Below are positions 9,037 through 19,353 of a stretch of 35,664 nt of DNA, in pieces. Both the position numbers and the translations under genes were made by a program. Below the pieces are notes generated by a model, which was not told the DNA's origin, made no database searches, and saw only the letters and a program-made list of their open reading frames with translations. Origin of the DNA: Planctomycetia bacterium (GTDB lineage: Bacteria > Planctomycetota > Phycisphaerae > FEN-1346); assembly GCA_003170085.1 (NCBI GenBank), contig PMZT01000111.1:1-35664 (forward strand), in the 5' to 3' direction. Position 1 is the first letter of the stretch. The number at the start of each line of letters is the position of its first letter.

Positions 9037-11211
9037 ATGGGGTGGCTGGCCCTCGGCGCGGTTCTCCTGGCCTCCTGGAACTCACCCTATCCTGCCGCCG
9101 ATGAAAGAGCGAATGTTCTATACACGTCGTTTACGGAGGAGCCCCGGCACCTCGACCCTGCCCGTGCCTATGGCAGCGGCTACGATCAGTTGTACCAGAT
9201 TCTGGAGCCGCCTTTCCAATACCACTTTCTCAAGCGTCCCTACACGCTATTGCCACTGACCGCAACCGACGTACCCCGGCCGGAAACCCGGACCCTCACC
9301 TGGCGGGGCGAGACCCTCCAGGCCACCGTTTACACGATCCGGATCAAACGCGGCATCCGCTACCAGAATCATCCGTGTTTCGTCGAGGCGAACCGCCGGC
9401 TCACGCCGGAAGGCGTCCGGCAGGTCCGGTCGGTCGAGGACTTTGCCCAGGCGGCCACGCGCGAACTCGTGGCGGCCGACTATGTCCTTGCCATCCGGCG
9501 GCTGGCGGATCCGCGCCTTTCGTGCCCCGTTCTTCCCACGCTCAAGCAGAACATCCTTGGCCTGCGCGAGTACGGCGACATGCTGGCGTCGGCCATCGAC
9601 GAGGAGCGGAAACGTCGCCGCGAGATCGCCGGTCCCTTGTACAATCAGGAGCAGGACGAGAAGTACAGGCCGATCCGGCTGGACTACGGCGCCTTTGAGT
9701 TCCCGGGTATCCGCGAGGTCGATTCCCACACGTTCGAGGTCGTGCTGCCGCATCCTTACCCGCAGATCCTGTACTGGATGATCCTCCCCTTTTTCTCGCC
9801 GGTCCCGCCGGAAGCGACCGAGTTCTTCGACCAGCCCGTGCTCCTGGAGCGGTCGATCATCTTCGACAGGAACCCTGTCGGCACAGGGCCTTACCGATTG
9901 GCCGAATACGATCCGACCAATCAGATTGTCCTCGTGCGGAACGAAAACTTCCATGGGGAGGCGTACCCTGATCTGGCACGGCCCGGCGCGGACGACCCGA
10001 ATGCGCTGGCGCTGTATGAGAAGATGCGCGCCGAGGGCATGTTGGCCGACGCCGGCAAGCCGTTGCCGATGACGGACCGGGTCGTGCTGCGGCGCGAGAA
10101 AGAGTGGATTCCGCTGTGGAACAAGTTCCTCCAGGGCTACTATGACATGTCGGAGATCAGCAGCGACCTCTTCGACCAGGCGGTCACGCTCACGTCGCAA
10201 GGCGATGTGCGGGTCTCGGACGAGATGGCCCGGCGCGGCATCCGGCTGTTGACCACCCCGTTGCCGAAAGTGTACTACCTCGCGTTCAACATGCGGGATC
10301 CGCGGGTCGGCGGCTATAGCGAAAAGCAGCGCAAACTGCGACAGGCGATCAACATCGCGTTTGACTCGGAGGAGGAGATCGCCATCTTCTTCAACGGCCG
10401 GGGAATACCCGCCCACAGCCCCATTCCGCCGGAGGTCTTCGGCTACGAAGACGGCGAGGCGGGCATCAACCCCTTCTCTTACCGGTGGGATGCGAGGCTG
10501 AAGAAGCCCGTCCGCCGGTCACTCGAGGAGGCGAAACGCCTGCTGGCCGAGGCGGGCTACCCCGACGGCTATGGCCCCGACGGCCGGCCGCTCGTGATCG
10601 GTTTTGACAACGCGTACGTGAGCGCGACTGACCGGCCGCACCTCAGGTTCATCGTCAAGCAATTCGCGAAACTCGGCATCCGCCTGGAATCGCGGACCAG
10701 CGACTATAACCGTCTCTGGGACAAGGTGATGGACGGCAACTACCAGTTGCTTGCCTGGGGGTGGCTGGCGGACTACCCTGACCCGGAGAACTTCCTGTTT
10801 CTGCTCTACGGCCCCAACGCCCGGGGCAAGGGCGGCAGCGAGAACAACGCCAACTACGCCAATCCCGAGTTCGACAGGCTGTTCGTACAGATGCGGAACC
10901 TATCGAACACGCCGGAGCGACTCGCGCTCATCCGCCGGATGAACCGCCTCTTCCAGGAAGACGCGCCGTGGGTGCTTGGGAATCACCCCGTTTTGTACGC
11001 GCTTGTTCACCAGTGGTATGGTAATGCATACCCACATGCCATGTACCCCAACATCATGAAGTACCGGAAGATCGACGTCGGCGCCAGGGCCGATCGCCAG
11101 AACCAGTGGAATACTCCGCACTGGGGGCCTGTGCTGGTGGTTCTCCTGGTGCTCGCGGTCCCCGCCGCGGCGGGCATCCGGGCCGCCATCCGACACGCAC
11201 GAGAGGCCTGA
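9037..11211 (+). CDS. Extracytoplasmic peptide-binding protein (SBP_bac_5) with C-terminal membrane anchor
   Basis: This is the solute receptor of a Dpp/Opp-type ABC importer. I choose ATG 9037 over GTG 9031 because AGGAG (9024-9028) is spaced correctly only for the ATG. The 724-residue product has a signal peptide (MGWLALGAVLLASW...). Family-5 binding protein features follow: EPRHLDPARAY near the N-terminus, GTGPYRLAEYDPTNQIVLVRN, and WGWLADYPDPENFLFLLYG. It is longer than the usual 500-600 residues, with a charged insertion around 185-225 (EERKRRREIAGPLYNQEQDE). The last 30 residues form a transmembrane helix (VLVVLLVLAVPAAAGI) ending in Arg/His-rich sequence, so the receptor is membrane-anchored rather than a lipoprotein. 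The permease gene begins 4 bases after its stop. The likely ligand is a peptide, perhaps proline- or hydroxyproline-rich, judging from downstream genes. Confidence 0.9.
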   Translation: MGWLALGAVLLASWNSPYPAADERANVLYTSFTEEPRHLDPARAYGSGYDQLYQILEPPFQYHFLKRPYTLLPLTATDVPRPETRTLTWRGETLQATVYTIRIKRGIRYQNHPCFVEANRRLTPEGVRQVRSVEDFAQAATRELVAADYVLAIRRLADPRLSCPVLPTLKQNILGLREYGDMLASAIDEERKRRREIAGPLYNQEQDEKYRPIRLDYGAFEFPGIREVDSHTFEVVLPHPYPQILYWMILPFFSPVPPEATEFFDQPVLLERSIIFDRNPVGTGPYRLAEYDPTNQIVLVRNENFHGEAYPDLARPGADDPNALALYEKMRAEGMLADAGKPLPMTDRVVLRREKEWIPLWNKFLQGYYDMSEISSDLFDQAVTLTSQGDVRVSDEMARRGIRLLTTPLPKVYYLAFNMRDPRVGGYSEKQRKLRQAINIAFDSEEEIAIFFNGRGIPAHSPIPPEVFGYEDGEAGINPFSYRWDARLKKPVRRSLEEAKRLLAEAGYPDGYGPDGRPLVIGFDNAYVSATDRPHLRFIVKQFAKLGIRLESRTSDYNRLWDKVMDGNYQLLAWGWLADYPDPENFLFLLYGPNARGKGGSENNANYANPEFDRLFVQMRNLSNTPERLALIRRMNRLFQEDAPWVLGNHPVLYALVHQWYGNAYPHAMYPNIMKYRKIDVGARADRQNQWNTPHWGPVLVVLLVLAVPAAAGIRAAIRHAREA

Positions 11212-11215
11212 CCGC

Positions 11216-13459
11216 ATGATCGCGTACTTCATACGACGCCTGCTCTACGCCGCGCCGATCGTCGGGGGCGTTCTCGTCCTGACGTTCATACTATTCTTCG
11301 TGGTGAACAAGCCCGACGACATGGCGCGGCGGATCCTGGGCGAGAAACAGGCCACTCCCCAGGCCATCGAAAACTGGAAACGCGAGCACGGCTACCACCT
11401 CCCCCTGTTTCTGAACACCGACGAGCAGGGTCTCAGGAAGGTCACGGCCACCTTGTTCTTCCAGAAGGGCGCGCGGCTGCTCGTGTTCGACCTCGGGCGG
11501 TCCGATGTCACCGACCGCGACATCGCCGCCGAGATCAGGCGGAGGATGGGCCCCAGCCTGGCCATTGCGGTGCCTACGTTCGTGCTGGGCATGGCGGTGA
11601 GCGTCACCATTGCCCTCATCATCGCCTTCTGCCGGGGAACCTACCTGGACCGATGGGGAACCGTGGTCTGCGTTCTGATGATGTCGGTCTCATCGCTCTT
11701 TTACATTATTGTGGGGCAGTTCATCTTTGCGGTCTGGCTGCGGTTGTTCCCGATCTCCGGGTTCGACTGGGGCGGGTCGATGCCGAAGTTCGTCGTCCTG
11801 CCCATCCTCATCGGCCTCGTGGACGGCATCGGCGGCGGCGTGCGCTATTACCGCACCGTGGTGCTCGAGGAGACGGGGCGCGACTACGTCCGGACCGCGC
11901 GGGCCAAAGGCCTCAGCGAAGCGGTCGTGCTTTTCCGCCACGTCCTCAAGAACGCCCTGATCCCCATCCTGACCAATGCCGTGACGGCCATTCCCTTCCT
12001 GTTTATGGGCAGCCTGATTATGGAATCGTTCTTCGCGATTCCGGGGCTGGGCAGCATGACCATCGATGCCATTCACGCGCAGGATTTTGCCGTCGTGCGG
12101 TCCGTGGTTTACATCAGCGCCTTCCTGTACATCGCCGGCCAGTTGATGACGGATTTCAGTTACACGCTCGTGGACCCGCGCGTCACGCTGGGCGCCGGCG
12201 ATACACGCAACCTTTACAGCGCGCCGTCGTGCTCCGACGCCGCCCTATTCCTGGGCCTCTTCGCTGCGATGGCGGCCGTTGCGGCCGGAGGCTATTTCGG
12301 CGTCCGGTGGCTGTCGGAGTCGCCCGCCGTCAGCGGCCTGCGCGTGCCCCTGCTGCCGAACGCGGCGCTCGTGCTCACGGTGCTGGGGGCCGCCGGCTTC
12401 TGGCTCAGGGCGCGCCGGCGCGAACTCTGGCGCAGCGCCTGGCGCGAGGTCAGGCGCAGCCCAGTCGCCGTGGCCGCCCTGGCTGTGCTGGGGGTATACG
12501 TTGCCATCGCTATCCTCGACAGCGTCTCATGGCGCGACGTGGAGCCCGGCCCCGACGGCGCCCCGCGCCTGACCGCTTCCGGACAGGTGCTCTACACGCC
12601 GCCCCGCTCGGCGATCGACCGGATCCTTGCCCCCCTCGCGGCCCCGGAGAAGACCTACTCGGCCCCCTTGGCCGCGCAGTCTCTCATGAGAGAAACCGTC
12701 GATGGGGCCGCGGCCGGCGGGACCGTCACGCAGCAGATTTACCCGCCGTTGGATCATCCCGGCCGGCACCTGCTGGGCACCGACAAGGTCGGGCAGGACG
12801 TGTTCTGCCAGACCGTCAAGAGCGTACGCACGGGGCTGATTGTCGGTGGGCTCACCACGCTCATTGCGGTGCCTTTCGCCATTCTGTTCGGCGTCCTCGC
12901 CGGCTTCTTTGGCGGTTGGGTCGATGATGTGGTCCAGTACGCGTACAGCACGCTGGCCTCGGTGCCGTGGGTGCTGCTGGCCGTGGCTTTCATGCTGGTC
13001 TTCGGGCAGGGACTGCCGCAACTGTGTGTGGTGCTGGGCCTGACCGGTTGGGTCTCGTTGTGCCGCGTGCTGCGCGGTGAGACCTTGAAACTGCGCGAAC
13101 GCGAGTACGTACAGGCCGCGCTGGCGTTGGGGGTCTCGCGGCTTCGTGTCATCTACCAGCACGTGATCCCCAACCTGATGCACCTGGTGCTCATCAGCGT
13201 GGTCCTGCGGTTCAGTTGGCTCGTGTTGGCCGAGGCGGTGCTGAGTTACATCGGCGTCGGCGTTGGTCCCGAAACCTCCAGTTGGGGTTCGATGATCGAC
13301 CAGGCCCGCAGTGAACTGGGCCGCGACCCGATCGTCTGGTGGGGTCTGGCCGGCGCCTTCGTAGCCATGTTCGGCCTTGTGCTGAGCGCCAACCTCTTCG
13401 GCGATGCGCTGCGGGATGCCCTCGACCCGCGCCTGCGCATTCGGGAGGAACGGGCATGA
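11216..13459 (+). CDS. Fused DppB-DppC peptide ABC transporter permease
   Basis: A 747-residue polypeptide joins both integral-membrane halves of a Dpp/Opp importer, which are normally separate proteins of about 300-330 residues. Residues 1-330 are DppB-like: N-terminus [18 protein letters not shown], and the EAA-type coupling segment around [18 protein letters not shown]. Residues about 340-440 contain extra hydrophobic helices joining the halves. From about 400 the DppC half begins, with a long soluble loop ([18 protein letters not shown]), then [10 protein letters not shown], membrane helices, and its own coupling segment [37 protein letters not shown] is a classic DppC ending. The gene overlaps the ATPase gene by ATGA. 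The continuous frame with a sensible linker argues for a true fusion rather than a missed stop. Confidence 0.92.
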   Translation: MIAYFIRRLLYAAPIVGGVLVLTFILFFVVNKPDDMARRILGEKQATPQAIENWKREHGYHLPLFLNTDEQGLRKVTATLFFQKGARLLVFDLGRSDVTDRDIAAEIRRRMGPSLAIAVPTFVLGMAVSVTIALIIAFCRGTYLDRWGTVVCVLMMSVSSLFYIIVGQFIFAVWLRLFPISGFDWGGSMPKFVVLPILIGLVDGIGGGVRYYRTVVLEETGRDYVRTARAKGLSEAVVLFRHVLKNALIPILTNAVTAIPFLFMGSLIMESFFAIPGLGSMTIDAIHAQDFAVVRSVVYISAFLYIAGQLMTDFSYTLVDPRVTLGAGDTRNLYSAPSCSDAALFLGLFAAMAAVAAGGYFGVRWLSESPAVSGLRVPLLPNAALVLTVLGAAGFWLRARRRELWRSAWREVRRSPVAVAALAVLGVYVAIAILDSVSWRDVEPGPDGAPRLTASGQVLYTPPRSAIDRILAPLAAPEKTYSAPLAAQSLMRETVDGAAAGGTVTQQIYPPLDHPGRHLLGTDKVGQDVFCQTVKSVRTGLIVGGLTTLIAVPFAILFGVLAGFFGGWVDDVVQYAYSTLASVPWVLLAVAFMLVFGQGLPQLCVVLGLTGWVSLCRVLRGETLKLREREYVQAALALGVSRLRVIYQHVIPNLMHLVLISVVLRFSWLVLAEAVLSYIGVGVGPETSSWGSMIDQARSELGRDPIVWWGLAGAFVAMFGLVLSANLFGDALRDALDPRLRIREERA

Positions 13460-15480
13460 GCGGGCCTCTTCTGAAGGTTGAGAACTTGCGGACCTGGTTC
13501 CGCACCACCGCAGACCCACTCCGTGCCGTTGACGGTGTCTCGTTCACGCTTGATCGGGGCGAGACGCTCGGCCTGGTGGGCGAGTCGGGCTGCGGCAAGA
13601 CACTGACAGGCCTCTCGCTCATGCAGCTTGTTCCCCAGCCGACGGGGTACATTGCGGGCGGTTCCGTCCTCTTCGAAGGCCAGAACCTCCTGGCCATGAC
13701 GGGGCCCGAGAAGCGCAGCCTCCGCGGCCGGAAGATGGCCATGATATTCCAAGAGCCCATGACCAGCCTGAACCCGGTCCTGACGGTCCAGACGCAACTC
13801 CTGGAGGCGGTCCGGCGGCGGGAGCGCCTTTCGCGATCCCGTGCGATTGAGCGGGCCCTCTCGGTGCTGCGGCTCGTCCGGATGCCCGACCCGGCCGCGC
13901 GACTGGGCCAGTATCCCTATCAACTTTCCGGCGGAATGCAGCAGCGCGTGATGATCGCGATGGCGCTGGCGTGCGAGCCGGCCCTCCTGATCGCCGACGA
14001 ACCGACGACGGCGCTCGACGTCACCGTGGAAGCCCAGATTCTGGATCTCTTACGCGACCTTCAGGCGCGGCTGGGCACGGCGATCCTGTTCATCACGCAC
14101 GATCTGGCGGTGGTGGCCGAGATGGCCCGTCGCGTGGCCGTGATGTACGCCGGAAAGATCGTCGAAATGGCGCCGTCCGGCGCGCTTCTCGGCGGGACGG
14201 GCCCGATGCATCCCTACACGCAACTGCTGCTCCGCTCGCGGCCGAGCCGCCAGCAGCGCCAACGGCGGCTCGAAAGCATCGGCGGTGTCGTACCCAGCCC
14301 GTCCTGCTTCCCGCCGGGCTGCCGTTTCTCGGATCGGTGTCCGCACGCGCTGGATCTCTGTCAGGGCACTGAGCCCGTCCTCGCCGAGGTCGAGAAGGGC
14401 CACTTCGTGGCGTGCCACCTGCAGGGTGCACGCCGAGCGGCGGCGGCTGTCGGGCCGCCTGTGGCGGCTGGAGTTAGCGCCGATGCCGGGCGCGAGAACC
14501 ATCTGCTTCTTGAAGCACGGAGCGTCGTGAAGTACTTCGCTATCCGGAAGGGTGTCCTCAAGCGGATCGTCGGTCATGTCAAGGCCGTGGACGGCGTTGA
14601 CTTGGCCATCCGCCGCGGCAGCACGGTTGCGTTGGTGGGCGAGTCGGGCTGCGGCAAGACGACCCTCGGTAAAACGCTCATCCGTCTCCTGCCGGCGACG
14701 GCCGGCACGGTCCTCTTCGATGGCGCCGATCTGACGGCCCTCGGAGACCCTGAGTTGCTGCGCCTCCGTCGCCGCGCCCAGATCATCTTTCAGGATCCGT
14801 TCCTGTCGTTGAATCCGCGGATGATGGTCCGCGAGATCATCGAGGAAGGGATGCGGGTCCACGGACTGGGCGGTACGGCGTCCGGCCGAAAGGAGCGGGT
14901 TGACCAACTGCTCAACTGCGTGGGTCTCTCGCCGCGAGCGGCGACGGCCTACCCCCACGAGTTTTCGGGCGGGCAGCGGCAGAGGATCGGCATCGCGCGC
15001 GTGCTGGCCGTCGAGCCCGACTTCGTGGTGTGTGACGAGCCTACCAGCGCTCTTGACGTCTCGATCCAGGCGCAGATACTGAACCTCCTCCGGGAACTTC
15101 AGGAGCGGTTCCAGTTGACGTACCTGTTCATCACGCACAATCTGGGTGTGGTGGAGTACGTGGCCGACGAGGTGGCGGTCATGTACCTGGGGCGGATCGT
15201 TGAGCAAGGCCCGACCGAGCCGCTCTTCGATGAACCCCTTCACCCGTATACGCAGGCACTGCTTTCGGCCATCCCGAGCGCCGACCCCTCGCAGCATACG
15301 CAGCGTATCCGTCTCGAGGGAGACGTGCCTTCGCCTATCGCGCCGCCGCCGGGGTGCCACTTTCATCCCCGTTGCCGCTACGCCATGACGGTATGCCGGA
15401 GCGTATACCCGAACGAGACGCGGCTGGATGGCGGCCGGGTAGTTCGCTGCCACCTTTACGAAGGACGACCGCATGCCTGA
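13456..15480 (+). CDS. Fused DppD-DppF peptide ABC transporter ATPase
   Basis: I set the start at ATG 13456, which overlaps the permease stop (ATGA) and has GGGAGGA 8 bases upstream; the track's 13339 start would overlap the permease by about 120 bases. The 674-residue protein holds two complete ABC ATPase units. Unit 1: Walker A GESGCGKT (about 42-49), signature LSGGMQQR, Walker [13 protein letters not shown]. Unit 2: second GESGCGKT, signature FSGGQRQR, Walker [13 protein letters not shown]. Each unit ends in the oligopeptide-transporter Cys motif ([17 protein letters not shown] and [17 protein letters not shown]). It powers uptake by the upstream permease. Single-gene DppDF fusions are known, but here both permease and ATPase pairs are fused, so the transporter needs only three genes. 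The downstream gene overlaps it by 8 bases. Confidence 0.95.
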   Translation: MSGPLLKVENLRTWFRTTADPLRAVDGVSFTLDRGETLGLVGESGCGKTLTGLSLMQLVPQPTGYIAGGSVLFEGQNLLAMTGPEKRSLRGRKMAMIFQEPMTSLNPVLTVQTQLLEAVRRRERLSRSRAIERALSVLRLVRMPDPAARLGQYPYQLSGGMQQRVMIAMALACEPALLIADEPTTALDVTVEAQILDLLRDLQARLGTAILFITHDLAVVAEMARRVAVMYAGKIVEMAPSGALLGGTGPMHPYTQLLLRSRPSRQQRQRRLESIGGVVPSPSCFPPGCRFSDRCPHALDLCQGTEPVLAEVEKGHFVACHLQGARRAAAAVGPPVAAGVSADAGRENHLLLEARSVVKYFAIRKGVLKRIVGHVKAVDGVDLAIRRGSTVALVGESGCGKTTLGKTLIRLLPATAGTVLFDGADLTALGDPELLRLRRRAQIIFQDPFLSLNPRMMVREIIEEGMRVHGLGGTASGRKERVDQLLNCVGLSPRAATAYPHEFSGGQRQRIGIARVLAVEPDFVVCDEPTSALDVSIQAQILNLLRELQERFQLTYLFITHNLGVVEYVADEVAVMYLGRIVEQGPTEPLFDEPLHPYTQALLSAIPSADPSQHTQRIRLEGDVPSPIAPPPGCHFHPRCRYAMTVCRSVYPNETRLDGGRVVRCHLYEGRPHA

Positions 15481-18400
15481 AGACAGCACAAGACCACTGA
15501 TTCTCTGGTATAACCGGCCTGCCGCCGAGTGGCGGGAGGCGTTGCCCGTCGGCAACGGCCGCCTCGGGGCCATGGTTTTCGGGACGGCGCCGGCCGAGCG
15601 CATCCAACTGAACGAGGAGACGGTCTGGACGGGCGGGCCTTATGACCCGGCTCAGCCCGGCGGCCCCGAGGCCCTGCCTGAGATCCGCCGGCTCGTCTTC
15701 GCCGGCGAGTGCATGAAGGCCCACTATCTTTTCGGCAAGACGATGATGGGCCGGCCCGTCGAGCAGATGAAGTACCAGCCGCTGGGCAACCTCAGGCTCA
15801 CCTTTCCGGGGCACGACGATGTGGCCGACTACGGGCGCGAATTGGACCTCGACGCCGCAGTGGCCACGGTCTCGTACCGTGTGGGCGGCGTTCACTTTGC
15901 ACGCGAAGTTCTGGCCAGCGCGGTCGATCAGGTTGTCTGCATCCGTCTGACGGCCGATGCGGAGAAGGCTATTTCCTTTGAGGCCGACTTCTCCGGCGGG
16001 CAGGAAGGCCGGCCTCAGGGCGATGCGACGTGGGAGTGCACCGTGTCAGCCCCCGACGAACTGGTGTTGCGCGGCCGCACGGCCGGCCATCAGGGTATCG
16101 AGGGCCGCGTGGCGTACGAGGCCCGTGTCAAGGTGCTCGCGGAGGGCGGGGAAGTGGCCGCCCGCGAAGGACGGTTGATGGTCACAGGCGCCGATGCCGC
16201 CACCCTGCTCGTTGCGGCCGCGACGAACTTTGTCCGGTACAACGATCTCGGAGGCGAAAGCGCCGCACGCGTTCGGTCGTGTCTCGATGCCGCGGCCGGC
16301 AAGCCGTATCGCCGGATCAAGGACGCCCACGTGGCCGATCATCGGCGGCTACTGCGGCGTGTGGCCCTGGAACTGCCGGCGACCGAGGCGTCCTCGCTAC
16401 CTACCGACGAGCGCCTCCGGCGTTACGCCGAGGCCGGCGACCCGCACCTGGCCGCGCTCATGTTCCAGTTTGGCAGATACCTGTTGATCTCAAGCAGCCG
16501 CCCGGGATGCCAGCCCGCCAACCTCCAGGGGATCTGGAACGAGGATGTCAACCCGGCGTGGGAAAGCAAGTTCACAACCAACATCAACCTGGAGATGAAC
16601 TACTGGCCAGCCGAAGTGGCGAACCTCCCGGAGTGCGTTGAGCCCCTCGTGTGTCTCGTGGAAGACCTCGCTGTGACGGGCCGGCGCATCGCCGAGATTC
16701 ACTATGGGGCGCGCGGCTGGGTGCTCCACCAGAACACGGACCTGTGGCGGGCGGCCGCCCCGATGGATGGGCCGACGTGGGGCACCTGGCCGATGGGCGG
16801 CGCGTGGTTGTGCCGGCACCTGTGGGAACATTATCTTTACAGCGGCGACCGCGAGTTCCTCAGTCGCGTGTACCCGCTCTTCACGGGGGCGGCGCAATTC
16901 TTCATCGACACGCTGGTCGAGCATCCCGGGAGCGGCCGGCTGGTGACCTGCCCGTCGAGTTCGCCGGAGAATTTCCCCGCGTGCCCGGGCAACGGCAAAT
17001 ACTTTGATGAGGTGCTCAAGTTCAACCTTCCCGGCACGAGCATCTGCGCCGGTCCGACGATGGATACGCAGATTCTGCGCGACCTGTTCTCGGCCTGCAT
17101 CGCCGCGGCCGAGATTCTCGGGCTTGATGCCGATCCGCGGAAAACGTGGACGCTCACCCGCGCGCGTCTTGCCCCGATGCAAGCCGGCCGCAACGGCAAC
17201 CTCCAGGAGTGGCTCGAGGACTGGGACGACCTCGAGCACCAGCACCGCCACCTGTCGCACCTGTATGGGGCGTTCCCCAGCGACCAGATCACGCCCGAGG
17301 AAACCCCCGACTTGGCGGAAGCCGTGAGGGCGTCGCTGGAGCAACGGGGCGATGGCGGTACGGGGTTCTCGATGGCCTGGAAGGCCGCCTTGTGGGCTCG
17401 CCTTCGAGACGGCGACCGCGCTCACCGCTGCCTGGCGAACCTCATCACGAAAAACACCTGCCCGAACGGATTCTCGCTGTGCTTCAAGGCACCGCAGGTG
17501 GACGGCACGTTCGGCGGCTGCGCGGCCATCGCCGAAATGCTGCTCCAGTCGCATGGCGGGGCGATCCGCCTGCTGCCGGCGCTGCCCGCGGCCTGGCCCG
17601 ACGGGGCGTTCCGGGGGTTCCGGGCGCGCGGCGGGCTGGAAGTCGATCTCACTTGGCGTGGCGGCCGCGCGCAGTCGGCCACGATCCGCGCAGCCGTGGC
17701 GGGTCGTTTCTGCGTTAAGCCGCCGCCGGGGCAGCGGATCGCAGAGGTGATCAGCGCCGGCGCGGCGGCCGCCGGCGTGGCGGTTTCGATCAGCCCGCAC
17801 GCGGACGGCTCGGCGGACCTTGAGTTCCGCGCAGGCCAGGCTTGCGACATCGTGTTTGCCGAGGCCGGTTCGGGCGCAGCGGAGTCGTCGGCGCCACGGC
17901 CCGGCTCGTCCGAGGAGGTGCTGTTCCCGCGGGACTTCCCGCCCGAGGAATTTGCGTCGCGATGGGCGCGGATCTTCGAGGCCATCGGACCCCGGGCGCA
18001 CGCCCTTCTTCAAGGTGCCCCTCCGGTCCGCGGCTTCGAGGTCTTCCGCCAGACCAACGAATTCTATTACTGCTGCGGCGTGGAAGTGCCCCAGACCTAC
18101 CTGCTCCTGGACGCGGCGAACCGCCGGACGACGCTCTTTCTTCCTCACCGCCCCAAGGGGCGAAACGCGGAGGGGGCGTCTCTCGCGGCGGAGGACGCCG
18201 ACCTGTTCCGGCGGCGAACCGGCGTCGACGCCGTGTTCGGGATCGAAACGCTGTCCGACCACCTGCGGGGCATCTCCGTTCTCTACACGCCACATAGTCC
18301 CGCGGAAGGGAGGTTCGGCGACCGTTTCGAGGCCAAACGGGCCGACCAGTGCGCGGCGGAGGATGCGTGGGACGGTCGGCCGCCGCGCGAGCGGCATCTC

Positions 18401-19249
18401 ATCGACCTGCTTCGGGCGCGCCTGCCCGGCGTCGAGATTCGCGACCTCTCACCGGTGCTCGATGAGCGGCGCGCGGTCAAGAGCCCTCGCGAGATCGATC
18501 TCCTGCGCCGGGCCGGCCACCTCTCGGCGGTGGCAATCACCGAGGCCATGCGCGCCACTCGCCCGGGGATGGTCGAGTACCAGTTGGGCGCGATCGCCGA
18601 CCACATTTTTCTGAGCCACGGCGCGCGGGGCGAAGGGTATCGCTCGATTATCGCCAGCGGCAAGAACGCGTGGTTTGCCCACTACTTCCGCAACACCGGC
18701 GTGATGAAAGAGGGGGATCTTGTGCTGATGGACGCCGCCCCGGACCTCGGCCACTACACCAGCGACATCGGCCGCATGTGGCCCGTGGGCGGCGTTTACA
18801 CCCCGTGGCAGCGCGAGCTGTACGGCTTCATTGTGGAGTATCACAAGACGCTGCTTGCACGGGTACGCCCCGGCGTGACCGCGGACCAGATCCTTGCCGA
18901 GGCTGCCGCCGAGATGGCCAAGGTGGTGGAACAAACGGCCTTCTTGAAGGGAACCTACAGGGATGCGGCTCGCCGCACGCTCGAGTTCAAGGGGCACCTG
19001 TCGCATCCGGTTGGCATGGCGGTGCACGATCCCGGCGGATATCGCGAGAAGCCGCTCGCCGCAGGCGTCGTATTCGCGGTTGACCCGCAGATGTGGGTTC
19101 CCGAGGAGGAACTCTACATCCGGGTCGAGGACACCGTGGTGGTGACCGAACAGGGGATTGAGAATCTCACGGCCGCCGCGCCGCTGGAACTGGATGACGC
19201 TCAGGCCGTGATGCGCGAGGCGAGCGCATTCCCGCGGTTGGGGCACTGA
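15473..19249 (+). CDS. GH95 glycosidase fused to an M24B Xaa-Pro peptidase-like domain
   Basis: A 1258-residue cytoplasmic protein (no signal peptide). Residues about 8-800 form a full GH95 enzyme, a family of alpha-L-fucosidases and alpha-L-galactosidases: [21 protein letters not shown], the Asn-x-Asn pair N370/N372 in [10 protein letters not shown], acid-candidate Glu579 in LQEWLED, and Asp677 in VDGTFGG. A Ser/Pro/Glu-rich linker (about 800-816) leads to a creatinase-like N-domain (about 817-1010) and a pita-bread M24B catalytic domain. Metal ligands: Asp1087, Asp1098 (spacing 11), His1178 with His1185 (spacing 7, as in PepP), Asp1204 where Glu is usual, and Glu1219. M24B enzymes cut Xaa-Pro bonds. 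No internal stop or spaced ribosome site is visible at the junction. It overlaps the ATPase gene by 8 bases. I infer it trims sugar and prolyl bonds of imported glycopeptides. Confidence 0.9.
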   Translation: MPEDSTRPLILWYNRPAAEWREALPVGNGRLGAMVFGTAPAERIQLNEETVWTGGPYDPAQPGGPEALPEIRRLVFAGECMKAHYLFGKTMMGRPVEQMKYQPLGNLRLTFPGHDDVADYGRELDLDAAVATVSYRVGGVHFAREVLASAVDQVVCIRLTADAEKAISFEADFSGGQEGRPQGDATWECTVSAPDELVLRGRTAGHQGIEGRVAYEARVKVLAEGGEVAAREGRLMVTGADAATLLVAAATNFVRYNDLGGESAARVRSCLDAAAGKPYRRIKDAHVADHRRLLRRVALELPATEASSLPTDERLRRYAEAGDPHLAALMFQFGRYLLISSSRPGCQPANLQGIWNEDVNPAWESKFTTNINLEMNYWPAEVANLPECVEPLVCLVEDLAVTGRRIAEIHYGARGWVLHQNTDLWRAAAPMDGPTWGTWPMGGAWLCRHLWEHYLYSGDREFLSRVYPLFTGAAQFFIDTLVEHPGSGRLVTCPSSSPENFPACPGNGKYFDEVLKFNLPGTSICAGPTMDTQILRDLFSACIAAAEILGLDADPRKTWTLTRARLAPMQAGRNGNLQEWLEDWDDLEHQHRHLSHLYGAFPSDQITPEETPDLAEAVRASLEQRGDGGTGFSMAWKAALWARLRDGDRAHRCLANLITKNTCPNGFSLCFKAPQVDGTFGGCAAIAEMLLQSHGGAIRLLPALPAAWPDGAFRGFRARGGLEVDLTWRGGRAQSATIRAAVAGRFCVKPPPGQRIAEVISAGAAAAGVAVSISPHADGSADLEFRAGQACDIVFAEAGSGAAESSAPRPGSSEEVLFPRDFPPEEFASRWARIFEAIGPRAHALLQGAPPVRGFEVFRQTNEFYYCCGVEVPQTYLLLDAANRRTTLFLPHRPKGRNAEGASLAAEDADLFRRRTGVDAVFGIETLSDHLRGISVLYTPHSPAEGRFGDRFEAKRADQCAAEDAWDGRPPRERHLIDLLRARLPGVEIRDLSPVLDERRAVKSPREIDLLRRAGHLSAVAITEAMRATRPGMVEYQLGAIADHIFLSHGARGEGYRSIIASGKNAWFAHYFRNTGVMKEGDLVLMDAAPDLGHYTSDIGRMWPVGGVYTPWQRELYGFIVEYHKTLLARVRPGVTADQILAEAAAEMAKVVEQTAFLKGTYRDAARRTLEFKGHLSHPVGMAVHDPGGYREKPLAAGVVFAVDPQMWVPEEELYIRVEDTVVVTEQGIENLTAAAPLELDDAQAVMREASAFPRLGH

Positions 19250-19255
19250 TACCCC

Positions 19256-19284
19256 TTGCCGTCCCAGGCGCGCGAACCTAGAAT
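19256..19284 (+). promoter_or_regulatory. Candidate sigma70-type promoter before the GRE operon
   Basis: TTGCCG (19256-19261) and TAGAAT (19279-19284) are separated by exactly 17 bases, in the 105-base gap between the GH95-M24 gene and the GRE activase. The match is 4/6 and 5/6 to consensus. It would allow the dehydratase genes to be expressed apart from the transporter, for example under anoxia. No operator was recognised. Confidence 0.45.
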
Positions 19285-19353
19285 CATCGGCCACTCGCGG
19301 CGCACGGGAGCGCGAAGGAGTGCCGACCGCCTCCGCCGCCGACTACCAGCCCT

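Noticed and set aside
13339-13455. Upstream start for the DppDF gene as given in the ORF track
   Set aside because: It would overlap the permease by about 120 bases; ATG 13456 has a good ribosome site and begins at the conserved ATPase N-terminus.
17900-17935. Separate start for the M24 domain (GTG in GAGGAGGTGCTG)
   Set aside because: GAGGAG abuts the GTG without the required spacing, and the frame is continuous with the GH95 domain through a normal linker.
16490-18397. 635-codon minus-strand ORF opposite the GH95-M24 gene
   Set aside because: Arg/Pro/Gly-rich composition and no family motifs. The same applies to 20489-22282, 14050-15603, 6102-7403 and 9247-10416 on the minus strand.
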